64,000 nucleotides of DNA from Liolophura sinensis (taxonomy: Eukaryota > Mollusca > Polyplacophora > Chitonida > Chitonidae). Under the pieces are notes generated by a model. The model did not search any database, was not told the DNA's origin, and saw nothing but the letters and a program-made list of their open reading frames with translations. Position 1 is the stretch's first letter; each line of letters opens with the position of its first letter. The stretch spans positions 3,223,991 through 3,287,990 of the forward strand of contig NC_088297.1 of assembly GCF_032854445.1 (NCBI RefSeq). The letters are read 5' to 3'. A program made the translations under genes and the position numbers. Shown piece by piece: positions 21,531 through 33,841 of the stretch.

Positions 21531-21989
21531 TAACTTTATTGGTGGAGGAAACCGGGTGCCCATAGTAAGCCGACCTATGAAATCAAACTAACAGGACTGT
21601 ATTCTCAGAGAAATGACTAGTTATAAACATTTGTGATCGATAAATATTTGCTTTGGCCATTGAAAGGGTCATTTTATTTTGAACCTCGACATCAGATTTA
21701 TAATTTATGCTAAATTTTCAGTGTGAAGGGGTTAACATAGATATCAAATTCTGCACGTGGCATGTTCGCACATCAATGTCGAAGATCAGATTTCTGCATG
21801 AAGTACTACATGTAGCTGTGACCTCTGACACAGAAAACTGTCGGAGACACGTGAAATTGACACAAAACATCGCTGTAAACATGGACAGGGATATTTTGGG
21901 ATTAACAAGGCCGAAAACGTGAACTAGCACTCTGTACTATATATCATTTGGTTTTGTAAAAAATCAAAACCTTTCTGCTCTTCTTTTTT

Positions 21990-22165
21990 ATTGGCTTTCT
22001 CTCCGGCCGTACATAGGAAGGTCTTCCAGCAAACTTCGGATGATCATGGGTTTCCTCCGGGCTATGCCCGGTTTCCTCCCATCATAATACTGGCCGCCGT
22101 CTAATAAGAGAAATATTCTTGAACACGGCGTGAAACATCAATCAAATCAGTAAATAAATAAAAAT
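21990..22165 (+). mobile_element. SINE-A copy, 3' part
   Basis: TTTCTCTCCGGCCGTACATA to GTGAAACATCAATCAAATCA. Confidence 0.78.
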
Positions 22166-22857
22166 CTTTTTAAGTAAATAAATAAAAACCTTTTTTCAAG
22201 AGAGGTTTCTTCAGCGTCACGTGGTTTGGTAGATCTGATGCGCGAGGCCTATCCACGCCAGGTACAAGAAACGAGAGTTCAATTCCGGCCACGGTTAATT
22301 GCGTTGAATGACGCTCGTGTGGCTGTTTGCACAGTCTGATGTTCAGTGAAGATAAGTTGTTGTCCTCTGTGTGTAGATGCATATTTGTAACTTGGGTCAC
22401 ACGTGAAAAAGCTCTCTAGGAGCTCGTTGGTTCACCCCACGGGCTCTTTGGTTTTCTATACGCCTATACAACTGACTAAAATCGTAATTAAGCGAAAAGA
22501 TCTTGAATACGGCGTTACAGAACAGTCAAATAAATATATTATGAAAGCTTTGATTGCGTGGCAGACATGTTTTTGATCGAAAGAAATCGAGCCGAGCCCA
22601 GAGAAAAGTATACATCACCTCGCAGAACATTTATCAAATCTCCTGATGGAAGGCCATAAGAAAATCAGTGAGAACCGTAGTCGGTCACATCATAGTTTAT
22701 CGTCAATAACATCGCCATAACATCGTTGGTAAAATATTAACAAAAATCACAGAAATGTAAGGAATAATGCTATAAGAGAGTACTAGAAAGTGATCAAAAG
22801 GCCGGTAATTTTCAATGTACTCCAATGTACTTCCCTTATTAGTAAAGGCAAAATTTA

Positions 22858-23010
22858 TTTATTTATTTATTTATTGATGTTTTACGCCGTACTCAAGAAT
22901 ATTTTACTTAAACGACGGTGGCCAGCATTATGGTGGGAGGAAACCGGGGAGAAAGCGGGGAAAACCCACAACAATGTCTGTGGACGGAGGAAGTCGGCAT
23001 GAGCTGAACG
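22858..23010 (-). mobile_element. SINE-A copy
   Basis: ATTTATTTATTGATGTTTTACGC, ACTTAAACGACGGTGGCCAG, GGTGGGAGGAAACCGG. It abuts MITE-G copy 1. Confidence 0.78.
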
Positions 23011-23029
23011 TAATCTCATACATACTCCT

Positions 23030-23412
23030 TACAGCGCATGCGTCGCTCTCCACCTTTTGATTTACATCACTGCCACCAATACACAAGCTTGAGTCTGTGA
23101 GATACACACGGGTTTATTTAGGTGTATCCTAATCATTTATCTCCCCCTGTGGAACTATTTAATCAGCATTCATCAATGAAATTGTTTCAGGTTTTGGCTA
23201 GAATCATGTTTTACATCCTCTAGATAAAGAGAATGCATGTGTAAAAAAAATATTATTACAGAAAAAGGATGAGACGGATTGTTTTTGTTTTCTGACATCA
23301 CTTCCCGTCTCATCAGCGTGACCCCAGTGATCTCGGCATTGTTCAAGATTTCTGTACAAAATTTGCTATTGGTGACAGTGATATAAAGCGAAAGGTGGAG
23401 AGCGACGCGGTA
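23030..23412. mobile_element. MITE-G copy 1, about 380 bp with 45-bp TIRs
   Basis: Left GCGCATGCGTCGCTCTCCAC ... TCACTGCCACC; right GGTGACAGTG ... GGTGGAGAGCGACGCG. Body shared with copy 2 (TAGATAAAGAGAATGCATGT; TGTACAAAATTTGCTA). Confidence 0.78.
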
Positions 23413-23804
23413 TGGAGCTCATAGTGACCGCATTGGTGAGAGAGTTCGTCAAATATGAGGTCAAAGAGGCCCCTGATTGATTTTGTCAACAAACCCCTAG
23501 GACACGTTGAGCGCTATAGGCCCTGTATACCTGAGAGATACGCACCACTGACAGTGACCCAGATAACATGCCTGGTAAACACACTTGTATAAGACCGTCC
23601 TCGAGGATTATAGACTGAATAGACGATGCATTGGTAGCGGTATTAAATATACGACTTACACAGGTTATATAAATGGTGTTTTCTAACATACAGGCTGCAG
23701 TGAAACGTTCAGTCATATATATAGGTGTGTATAGTTACACACTATAACTGATTATACAATGGTCAATAATGTTCCTATACACGTAAATGTGTTTATAGTT
23801 ATGC

Positions 23805-23992
23805 ATGTGCCCATGTAACGATGCGCCTATGTAATTATGTGCCCCATATAACGATGCGCCTATGTAACGATGCGCTCCATGTAACGAGGCGCCTATGTAA
23901 CGAGGCGCACATGCAACGATGCGCCTATGTAACGTTGCTCCCCATGTAAAGATGCACCCTATGTAACGATGCACCTATGCAGACCTATGCAC
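23805..23992. repeat. About 16-bp tandem array
   Basis: TATGTAACGATGCGCC and variants (CCCCATGTAACGATGC). Confidence 0.85.
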
Positions 23993-23999
23993 ATATAAC

Positions 24000-25100
24000 T
24001 ACAGATAAATCCTGCTAAAGCATGACGAAGTCTTTCTCTTAATATATCAAACGTGTATGAAAACTTCTTTGTATGCCACTTGGCACAGTAGAACAGTAGT
24101 GATGATAAAGCGTACAATGCACTTACCTGTAGCCTAAACGATAATAGGCCTACTAAACGACTCATGAGGGTGGGTGAATGAATGGGGAGTAACTCTGTTG
24201 GTCTAATCAGAACACGACCATATAAGATTATTTTGCGTGGGAGTTACAGCCCTTTCCCCTCATCCACGAGCTGGCCTTAGATTCGTGGCCATTAAGCTTT
24301 GGTGCATACCTGAACTAGCCTGTGAGAAAGAAACCATAAAAATCTTGACGTAGGTTGGCCGCCAAAATCTGGACCTTTCTGTGCTAGCAGCTGGGATGGG
24401 TCCCAAGCAACACCAAGGAGGCATCACTCGCAACTTTATCCATGCCATGTCAATCGTTCCATTGTATTCGTTTTTGTTCTGCAGGGAGGACTGTCCCTAT
24501 TCAATTGTTTGAATTGGAAAATACATGTATGTAAAGTTTCTTCAAGCTAGCTGTGTGTCTAACTGAGGATTCGATCTTAAGCCTAGCGTGGGTTCCAATC
24601 TTTCGTTGGGCAGAAAATATGTATGTTTCTCCACTCTCACTCTTGTAAACGCTCCTTTGATCGTTTGCGTTGAATACCGATTGTCTTTCACCAATATGGC
24701 GTTGTTTAAGCGTTGGAGGACAATCAAATGAATAAATAAATCCCTAGCTGCTCAGAAGCATTCATAACAGTCTACATTATGATTATGTTTAGATGAAACC
24801 AACATGGATATGGGATAGTGTCCGTCCAATGGGCTCTATACATCTAATGCTGGCTTCTGTAGAGATGAAAGAGTCTATAGTGACAGTGAACAATACATAT
24901 TCAGGCGCCCAGTATGTCCTTCTCTCTTCCAGGTACACAGACAAATTCAGTGGTTTTTATCTCAGTATTAGTTCTATAACATATATCACATTTCATCATT
25001 GACTCGTTGAGGAATTTATACCAGACTGGCCACACACTAAACGTTCTCTTCTAATCGTAAATTATATACGCAGAAAGCTTAAAAGGCAAGTTTAAAAAAA
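24000..25100. other. Intergenic, nothing firmly assigned
   Basis: A 62-codon minus frame (24260-24448) has mixed composition, but no domain is recognised. Confidence 0.4.
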
Positions 25101-25120
25101 TATATTTATAAAATATATTT

Positions 25121-25123
<3 letters not shown>

Positions 25124-25201
<78 letters not shown>
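25124..25201. repeat. (CA)n(TA)n compound microsatellite
   Basis: About 27 bp of CA followed by 50 bp of TA. Confidence 0.97.
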
Positions 25202-25205
<4 letters not shown>

Positions 25206-25407
25206 CATGTTTGACGCATAACGTACTAACAACCTCATCGGATCATTTTAACAAAGCTGAGAATAAGTAACCTTTCACTAGAAATCGGGCGTGAGGTCGT
25301 ATCTTAGACCTGCCATACCAAGAGAGCTATCCGCCTTTGTCAGTACTATCATACACGAGATAATTCTATTGGAGATGAATATCATTTTGTTAGGCATCCT
25401 CCATACA

Positions 25408-25770
25408 ATACACCGGCCCAGATAGCTAAGTTGGTAGAGCTTCCGGTTTGGGAGCGGCAGCTCCTGGGTCGAGTCACACCTGAGACTTTAAAAGAGGAAG
25501 TTACAGCTTCCTCGCTTGGCGTTCAGCATGAAGAGTATAGTGCAAAGACTGGTTGACCGGTATCAGTATAATGATATATATGGCGGGGCCGTTTACTTAC
25601 CTGCGGTAAGGCGTTTCATTAAAGCAGCACTAGATAAAAGAGCCGTGGATATCCGTCCTACAACAAGGAGGCACATTACATGCGCTCTGATTAATCCTTC
25701 GTCGTCATATGACTGAAAGTTGTTAAGTACGACGTTAAACCCCAAGCACTCACTGACTTACTCACTCAGA
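25408..25770 (+). mobile_element. SINE-B copy, near full length
   Basis: tRNA-like head (GGCCCAGATAGCTAAGTTGG; B-box-like GGGTCGAGTC), a body with GCTTGGCGTTCAGC, and a tail CGACGTTAAACCCCAAGCAC followed by an ACTC-type repeat. The tRNA fold is degraded, so it is a SINE head and not a tRNA gene. Confidence 0.78.
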
Positions 25771-25789
25771 TGAAAACCATTTGATTCTT

Positions 25790-26820
25790 TAAAGTATAGC
25801 TAGCCACATATGTAATTGTCAATTTATGCATGAAGGTTAAAGCTTTTCAGCCATCACACCAGAGCGAGAGCAATAAATGTCGTAGAGCTAAGACTTAATC
25901 GACGACGTTTGAAGCAGTTTCACTGGTTACAACATGTTTACTTTTAAACTGATCGAGAACAAGTCCGTCCAAGGCGTTGTACGATTTTGCTCTTTTTGAC
26001 ACTGGTCAAAGGCAATTTGTGATGATATAGTTATGCTCGTAATACAGATATATAGGAATCAATACCCATCATGAGTTTTATTGATGAAGATTTGGAGTTC
26101 TTAATATCTAAATTCAAGATTTAACTTGAAACAAAATGTTTAATTTTGTGTTTAGCACAAAAACAGTTTCATAACATTATAAAGTAAGTCTGCTGCTCAT
26201 ATGCTTGACTTGGGCAACTGTATTAGCCGCTGAGTTTGGCTAAACTTTTGAATATAAAATATGAGCTAATGCAGGTATTAGCCAATAGAAAATGTAGCTT
26301 AAGACACACATTATCTCCGGGTCAAGATTAATAATTGATTCCATATGTTATATATATTTAGGCCAGTTTCAATGAACCTTCATGCATGCTGACTTCAATT
26401 TGCGTCACCAAACCCGTGAGGGGGTCTTCAAAATAGTACCGGAGTGCAAAAGTTGCGTTGATCACAGTACCGTAATATGGGTAACAAGAAATGTTCGATT
26501 TCTGTTATATTTATCAGTTTCCAATGAATTGACGAACCTCTAAATATATACAATTTCGACAAGATTTGACAGTTTCGTTGCTTACTGTAGGACCAAACAA
26601 AGTTTTTACGGTTGCCATAACTGAATCAAAACGCGGTTCCATAGCTTAGTGCTAATGAGTATTAGACACTTAAGAACGACCTAATTAACACTGTGACATT
26701 TGTTAGTGATGAGAGTTTGCAACAGGCTTCACCACGATATGCTCATTAGAACATTTTAATTCTCAACGTTTTTCATTCTTTGTTCCGATTAGCTTAAGAA
26801 CGGATCACATGTAAAACAAC
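25790..26820. other. Intergenic, nothing recognised
   Basis: AT-rich, no long frames, no clear repeats. Confidence 0.5.
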
Positions 26821-26825
26821 TGACT

Positions 26826-26975
26826 AATTTATTTGATTGGTGTTTTACGCCGTACTCAAGAATATTTCACTTATACGACGGCGGCCATCATTATGGTGGG
26901 TGGAAACCGGGCAGAGCCCGGGGGAAACCCACGACCATCCGCAGGTTGCTGACAGACCTTCTCACGTACGGCTGA
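26826..26975 (-). mobile_element. SINE-A copy, body only
   Basis: ATTTGATTGGTGTTTTACGC to CCTTCTCACGTACGGC. Among the least diverged copies here; the head is absent. Confidence 0.82.
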
Positions 26976-27554
26976 CTAAAGAGATTTTCCCTAGAGGAAT
27001 AAATCAAGTGTTTCTCTGCAATCTATTGGGGTACATCATTGCAATCTATATGTCGAAACAGACATTCGTATACCAGTCGTCAACCAATAAGTACGTCCCA
27101 GGTCGATAATCGCATGGCCAAATCCTAAAAAGATGAATAACACAAACCATCAAAGAACTAAGAAAGTGTATGAAATACGAAAATAGGACGGAATCAAGCA
27201 GAGAGAAGCAGTTAACAGTTTTCATTAATGTTGGAAAGACGCATGGTATGTTCTAGGCGACACAGTGAAATTAGCTTGCAAATCGTGTACAATGCTAGAA
27301 TAAGTCGCCTTAATGGACTATGTGGTGCAGGAAAAATGAGAAGCCTTATTTTCTTTCAGTGTTAAATGTGCTTAAAATGCGCACGTACAAAGCTTAAGCC
27401 ATATTGATTCATCACCAAATGAGCCATATCTTACGACAAAGCAACACGTCATGTTTGTGTACATAAGTTTACGTGTACGTCAATTTATGTACATCAGTAT
27501 GCAACCATGTATGTTTTTATTGATATGTTGATTGTCAATCAGTAGAAAAAATTA

Positions 27555-27690
27555 ATTAATTTATTTATTTATTTGATAGTTGTTTTACGCCGTACTCAAT
27601 ATTTCACTTAAACGACGGCGGCCATCACTATGGTGGGAAGAAACCGGACAGAGCCACGACCAAAGGCAGAGCCAAGGCAAACCCAGGTTG
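27555..27690 (-). mobile_element. SINE-A fragment
   Basis: TTATTTATTTGATAGTTGTT, ACGGCGGCCATCACTATGGT, with deletions. Confidence 0.7.
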
Positions 27691-27699
27691 CAAAGAATT

Positions 27700-30330
27700 A
27701 AAGATTTTAAGAATCAGCCTTTTATAATCGGCAAATCCTGGTTCATGTGATCTGTGGCTTAGCCCATTATTTTAGAACTGCATTTTGTAGTCATGTTGCA
27801 TTGGCCAATGCAACGAAGTCACGAGCTCACCCTAGAAGATATTTTTGTTAAGCGCGATTCAATTAAGACGCCCTATGGATGCCTATAGGTGTCTGACAGT
27901 CAGGGTGAAAAAATGTTCGGGGAAAAAGTCGAAATTTCGACTTCCCTCTGTCTTTCCTCGACACTTTTACCAGATTATATACTTTATTTCTGAAAACTGG
28001 ACTTTATTTCTCCAAATTCTGACATTATTTCTCAAGCCCAATGAACCACCTGTTCATAAAAACGATTTCAGGATCGACGGTAAATAAACGATAATTATCA
28101 ACAAACAAACACACACACACTTTTAGTTTGTAATACTCGCTACAACAGCGTATTCATTGTAAGTAACATTGTCAATGTTCACATACAGAAATACAGTTAC
28201 ATGTAATTTGGTTTTTACAAACGCACCATTTACTTCTACACTACATGGTATTAATCCGGTGTACAAATTTAGTTTGTGTTTGGATATTCCAGCTTTCCAC
28301 ATCAGCTAATATTCCCTGACGTACACGCTGATTTGACCTCTACATGCCCGTTACCATGACAACAGTCGTACTTCACTGAGGAAGTATCTGCACAACATTT
28401 CTACAATATTTACGACTTGATGTAGTTTTTACTACAGACAGAGGTCATTTGAAACTATCATTTCTCATACTCAGTGAAAAATAGTACAATAATCAGTTAT
28501 TTCCTAGAACATTCGTTCAAGTCGTTTGACTTATCACACGTTACTCTGTCACACAGCCTCCAGCGGCCCGCTGCGCTCCAGTGAAATTACCAAAACGTAC
28601 CATAAGTGCACAAATATCTTTCATCGTGACTGAACACTTATTCCTAGCAGAATAATGAAAACGTGCCCACGCGAAACACTCACCTTTGGAAAGTTTCGTA
28701 CACTCAACATAAGACCTACCGATGCACCGGTTCTCAAAAATTGTTTAGAATTTATATTGTGTTTAGGTCATTTTTTGATTAGTGTTTTACGCTGTATACA
28801 AAGAATGAATTATCCACATTTCCTATGTGGTGCTATGAAATAAGAACCTGTAATCGGCTGTCAGCCAGTTAGGCCTACAAACTGAGTATAAAGATTTTAA
28901 ACATTGAAAGTCTTTCTAAAATAACCTCGAGATGACCTATCACAAATATCGTATCAAATATCGCTGAAGTGTCATATTTATACAGGATTATGTAATAATT
29001 GACCCTCTACATCAAATTTATTAAACGAGAGTAGCAGTTTTCCTTTGTTCCGACCCTCCCCTATATGTCCCATAAATGAATTATTGTAAATTTATAGCGT
29101 ACAAAATCATTATGATTTAAACTTTTCGGAAACAGCGCCGACATCTGACCGCGTAGGGATATCACATATGCAGGTCAAGTCAAGCGTCATCAGTAAGTGG
29201 CAAGGACATGGCGGAGTATAATATAGTACAGACAAAATTTATTTACATAACGACTTTTTTTTACACCAGACAATTCAAAAGTTTGCTTTATACAATATAT
29301 CGTTCAATACGTTAATATTTATAACAAGAATATTACATTTTACAACAGAAAGAGTTACTGTCTAAAAATAGACAAGTTTCACGTGCGCGGAGCACACGCC
29401 ATGCATTTTTCAACTCAACGAAGGCTGAATAAGCGAAACAGTCTACAGAGTATTGATTTCTAACAGAATTTAAGTAAAGCAGATATAATTGGTTTCATCT
29501 GGATAATATCAAAATTTGAGCTCCACCAAGCTTTAGGACTATAGAATAATGTTAAGAAAAATAATGGCCTACTCGATTTTTCCGTTCTGGGGATTTTACT
29601 TAGCCTTCGTGGCAATAGCTCTATGTCCTAATCAATGCCGAGGATTTCCACATTGATTCGATTATGTCAATTTTTACAATATCCCCTTTTCGAAAGTTGG
29701 CCATGTCCTTACATTTGCAGACTACAAGAAAAAGTTGTTAAAAAAAAAGTAGTGCCTGTACAGCCGAGTTATAACTTTTGATTGGTCGATTTGATGAATG
29801 AAAAGATACAGGCACCAATCAAAATGTCGGAATTTATATTACACTTGATGCATATGGAAACGATATGTCATGCCCGGAAAAATGAACATTTATGGGGTTA
29901 ATTTATTTATGTGACATGCACTTCTTCAACCTCATAACCATTTTTTTTTCACAAATTTGCACAAATTTTTCCACAGCCAAGGACTATGGGTCTTCAAATG
30001 TGTAGGCTTGTATTACGTGACGGATTTCTTTTCTTTGAATTATACTCGTCGTTAATTTTTGCAGCAAATATATATGTTCTATTCGTTCGAAAGGGAAAAG
30101 CCATATTTTGTCCTTGTTTATTACATAACGCCAATCTCAACAGTTTTCCAATCACACAGTTTTATGGGCGAAGGAAAACGAATCACACGGTGTAAATTAT
30201 CAATACGTGATCAACTTTGTCACGCGTGACATACAGATTGGTCTTTAACCAGTGGTAGCCCGTTCAAACGGCTTACATATGACAAGACAGCAATTTGAGT
30301 ATTTCTAGACCAGCGAGTCTAATAAATTGT
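27700..30330. other. Intergenic, largely featureless
   Basis: Only a short SINE-A scrap (about 28770-28800) and SINE-C-like words near 30190-30240 were noticed. Confidence 0.45.
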
Positions 30331-30334
30331 GATT

Positions 30335-30555
30335 GACATCTCTGCAATTTTTTTACCTAATTCTGCGTAAGCCATGGTGCTAGGGGGAGTGTAAATTGCT
30401 ACTTTTTGTGCATTTACACGAACAGTTAGAATAAAACCCTGACTGAAGTAAATTGACAAGAGACCGTATTTACACCGGTTACATGTGACCATTTGCCAGC
30501 TATCACACTGTCGTCGCTGCTCTGTTTTTAAGTCTCTGTGCTGTACTTATTTTAA
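30335..30555 (-). repeat. Dispersed element D, copy
   Basis: Reads TACCTAATTCTGCGTAAGCC, ATGGTGCTAGGGGGAGTG, then the single satellite-like unit (CCGGTTACATGTGACCATTT ... CTGTCGTCGCTGCTCTG). It ends near an ATT repeat (30568-30585). Confidence 0.65.
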
Positions 30556-30714
30556 TAATATTAAAGATTATTATTATTATTATTATGTTCGTCCATCATC
30601 CAGTTGTTATTGTGACCCAATCTCAATGAACAATACGTATGAAATATGAAAGGTGAGGCTCGTGCTAGCCTCATTACCAAAGCCTGTAGAGTATAAAAGA
30701 AGTATTGAATGACA

Positions 30715-30840
30715 AGTCACAAGTTATTGATTTTACCTTTGGAGCTTGTGCAAAGCACATTGGCTTGTTTAGGCGTTACCTCATTACGTGTGTCATCGCC
30801 TGGAACTCTTTAACAACAGTTCATCAACTTAATTATTTCA
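30715..30840. mobile_element. MITE-G internal fragment
   Basis: CCTTTGGAGCTTGTG, TTGGCTTGTTTAGGCGTTAC and CTCATTACGTGTGTC follow copy 2 from 36421. It lies about 260 bp upstream of the receptor-like gene ATG. Confidence 0.5.
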
Positions 30841-31100
30841 GATGTCGGAAGCCCTCCGTGGTTGAAAACCAAGAGCACTTATAGTGACTGCACGAGACGC
30901 GCGTGCAGGGCTTACAGTGGTTTGTCCATTGTCTTGCCCGTGGTGCGCGTTAATCAACGTTTCAGAGTTACTCCTTTGACGCTCGGACTCAAAGCACACT
31001 CTTGCTTTATGCGTTAGCTCCCAACAGGTGTCTTCAAGGTAACTTCTATATGAACTGACGTTCGTCCCTCTAACCACAGGCATTTTACAACTGTGTCAGG

Positions 31101-33553
31101 ATGTGTTTACCTGCTTGTCTCTTTCGGCTCTGTGTGGTCTTCGCTATAACCTTGTCTGTCTCACAAAAAAGCGAAACAAGAGGAACGCCGACTGCTGGCA
31201 AGGTTTCACAGGTACGCCATGAAGACGATAACGTGGCTGCAGAGACAACAGTTGCACCTGTGTCTCGAGCAAACGAAAGCTTTACGACTTCTGCGCCACA
31301 CCTGTCTTTTCCTGCACTACAGACCATACAGATATTCAACACGACAACCTCATCCGTAAGTTTACAAGAGGATGCGAAACACTCAGAGGACATGAGCAAA
31401 ACCGGTGCCGGTGAAGATCCCAACCCAACGCTGACAAGACGAGGAAAAAAAACTTGGGAGCTGTCAACTTCGGCTCAGAGCATAAAGCACAATGCTTTAT
31501 CTGCTCAAATTCCAGCTTCAACTTCTCCCTCCGACATGGTAGCAGAGCAAGACCAGAGTTTATTTCAAAGCAACTCCATTGCAGGCTCAGTTATGGAGGC
31601 CATAAGGTCTATTGGGGCGACCAGTTCTTACGAACAATTCGTCACAAGCTGTTCGGGAACCGGCGAGAGGCTTTGCGGCTGTTCAGCTTCCTGTACGGCC
31701 GTTGAGAATTGCTGCTATGACAGTGAATACGTTCAAGCTGCCATAGAATCTACTGCCCAGAATTCTCAGAGATACTCGTGTTATTCGGATATAAACAAAA
31801 AGTGGACTCTGTCTTCGCCAAGTCGCCTTATCAACCGATGTTCCTTTAACTGGACAGATGACATTGTCCGAGGACTGTGTGAAAATCCAGATGAGAATGA
31901 TCTAAGGAGTTATGTCCCCTGCTACTCACCAGGTACACGTCTTTCCTATAAAAACCTCTATTGTCTGCATTGCAACGGTCTTTCGGAAAGTTCCTTGTGG
32001 GAAGTCACTTTTCAGTCATCTCACCCATATTCTTTTTCCTTAGCAAATAGTTTCGCTAAAATGAACAACAGGGCAGGCCGTCCATTTCTTCGTAGTAAAC
32101 AGTTTTTCCTGTCCCCGCGGGCGGGATTTGAGCCTTCCCAATGCTCCTTGGCTGTTGTTGACCAATGTAATCCTAACTTTGCTGCAGAGACCATTTCCAA
32201 GATGTGTCGCGCCTACTATAACCCGGTTCTGATCCAGGGTATCACGTATAGGAATGCCCACTGCTTTCAGTGTGCCACGGAAATGTCCATCGAGGATGTG
32301 CGTCCAGCAAAAATAGCTCGTCAACGTCAAAACCCAATGTCACTTCTGTTAAACATGAGATTTGACCAAGTAAGTAAACTTATCCTTCAAATGCTGGTGT
32401 GTTCGCGAACACATCTGCATTGTCTTTTCTGCCATTCATTACACTGCGTGCAACGGTTTCTACACCGCAAGCAACGTTGATGACTTTTGCATCCTCTTGG
32501 AGTTTTTGAACAATTTAGACATCCTCAATCGATGCCAAATAGTAGGATTTGATTTTAATTTGGTTGCTTATTTTTTAATGATAATCTTTTATAATATATT
32601 TTTCTTTATTGTTCCATTACATCCGTAAGTCTAGAGCTACTAGTCGGGTATTTGGGGAACCCTAGATCGGTGTTGTCTAATAAACTGCAATTAACATTTA
32701 TGCTTTCTTTTTACCAAATTCTGTTTAAGCCGTGGTGCTAGTTGGGGTGTAAATTTCTACTATTAAGCGTTTACATAAGCAGTTTTAGAATAAATCCCAA
32801 AGTGAGGTCGGATTTCACCGGTTACATGTGGCCATTTGTCACAATGAAAGAAACAGTCGTGGCTGCTCTGATTTGACTTTGATTCTGTGCTATGGTCTTT
32901 ATACCTTTTTATTTTAACAGAAGCGTATGGCTTGTCCTGAAACAGGATGTGTTCCAGAAGTCACCCGGGTACGTGGGTATTACCGAATGTTTTCCGTTGG
33001 AGTTACATTTACCACTGTCGCCAATATCTCTTCGCTGGACAGACGGGCTATAATTGATTTGAATTCAAGGCTAGTATTTCCCCCAGTCTCCATGTTTATC
33101 AAAGAAAAACTGAAGCAATACAAACATGAAGTAGAGTTTTATATGCCGAAAGCCTACTCATTAGAAGACAAAAAAGAAATCTTAATCACTCTTCTGATAA
33201 ACGACGACATACCCGTGGGTAACATCTCCGTCATTAATCAGCGAGTCCTTTCCATTAATTTCGAGTCGAACGTGAGTAACACTATACATGTCAGCTGTTG
33301 TCAAAATGCCCATGTTGTCAACGTAAAAACAAAAGCGATTTCAGGGTTCGATGAAATGAAAACAGATTCCTCTTGTCCCGAAATGACGTGCAACGACAAC
33401 AACACTGCGGTTGATGAGGTAACAGCTTCGTTTGGCGTAAATTCTGCTCAGAAGCAGTGTCACGTGCCCCTGGTCGTTCTTATTGACCTCACTTGGGTTT
33501 GTCTGATAACAGCTCTGTACTCCACGATGAAGGAATCCTTAGAGTGCGTGTAA
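31101..33553 (+). CDS. Cys-rich ectodomain protein resembling lophotrochozoan adhesion-GPCR N-termini, two exons
   Basis: Join 31101-32369 (donor CAA|gtaagt) and 32921-33553 (acceptor tttaacag|), both phase 0, 633 residues. An in-frame stop (TAA, 31071) precedes the ATG. Residues 1-22 are a signal peptide and about 23-170 a Ser/Thr-rich stretch. A somatomedin-B-like Cys cluster (CSGTGERLCGCSASC...NCC) spans 184-205, followed by two repeats of the pattern C...P..L[ST]Y[KR]N..C..C (about 247-291 and 352-395). This architecture is typical of long ectodomains preceding a seven-helix domain in molluscan receptors. No such helices follow; only one hydrophobic stretch (about 606-623) precedes the stop. 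The last nine residues and stop are encoded by a SINE fragment, so either the gene is truncated or the true exon 2 ends earlier, for instance at GAG|gtaaca (33418). Ligand and function are unknown. Confidence 0.7.
32690..32905 (-). repeat. Dispersed element D, copy abutting a splice acceptor
   Basis: Fills much of the only intron of the receptor-like gene, ending some 15 nt before the AG of exon 2. It may supply part of the polypyrimidine tract. Confidence 0.62.
32921..33553 (+). CDS. Receptor-like gene, exon 2
   Basis: Begins KRMACPETGCVPEVTRVRGY directly after a pyrimidine-rich tract and acceptor. It contains several Cys and N-glycosylation sequons (e.g. NIS, NVS). Sequence from about 33528 belongs to a reverse-oriented SINE-B. 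Confidence 0.68.
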   Translation, partial: KRMACPETGCVPEVTRVRGYYRMFSVGVTFTTVANISSLDRRAIIDLNSRLVFPPVSMFIKEKLKQYKHEVEFYMPKAYSLEDKKEILITLLINDDIPVGNISVINQRVLSINFESNVSNTIHVSCCQNAHVVNVKTKAISGFDEMKTDSSCPEMTCNDNNTAVDEVTASFGVNSAQKQCHVPLVVLIDLTWVCLITALYSTMKESLECV

Positions 33554-33800
33554 TGCGCCTCCTTATTGTAGGACGGATTTACACAGCTCTTTTATCTAGT
33601 GCTGCTTCACTGAGACGACTTACCGAAGGCAGGTAAGCGGCACCGCCCGAGCCATTATACTGATACGTGTCAACCAGTCGTTGCACTATTCCTCTTACTG
33701 TCGAACACCAAGCAAGGAAGCTACAACTTCCTCTTTTAAAGTCCAAGGTGTGACCTGACCCAGGACTGACCCTGGATCTACCGCTCCAGGGTCGACGAGT
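33528..33800 (-). mobile_element. SINE-B copy overlapping the receptor-like gene 3' end
   Basis: Reads GATGAAGGAATCCTTAGAGT, GCCTCCTTATTGTAGGACGG and CAAGGAAGCTACAACTTCCT, the reverse of the 25408 copy. Its first bases code for the final residues and stop of the upstream ORF. Confidence 0.75.
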
Positions 33801-33835
33801 CGTTGCTTAGCACCTCTAAGTTTGCAAAATGTTAA

Positions 33836-33841
33836 AATAAA
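33836..33841 (+). terminator. Poly(A) signal candidate for the receptor-like gene
   Basis: AATAAA 283 nt beyond the stop, just past the SINE-B copy. Usage is inferred. Confidence 0.3.

Noticed and set aside
24260-24448. 62-codon minus frame, considered as a transposase scrap
   Set aside because: No catalytic motif or flanking inverted repeats could be identified.
25410-25480. tRNA gene
   Set aside because: A and B box-like words are present, but the stems do not close and SINE-B sequence follows; the same applies to the tRNA-like heads at 15256, 47186, 43545 and 54516.
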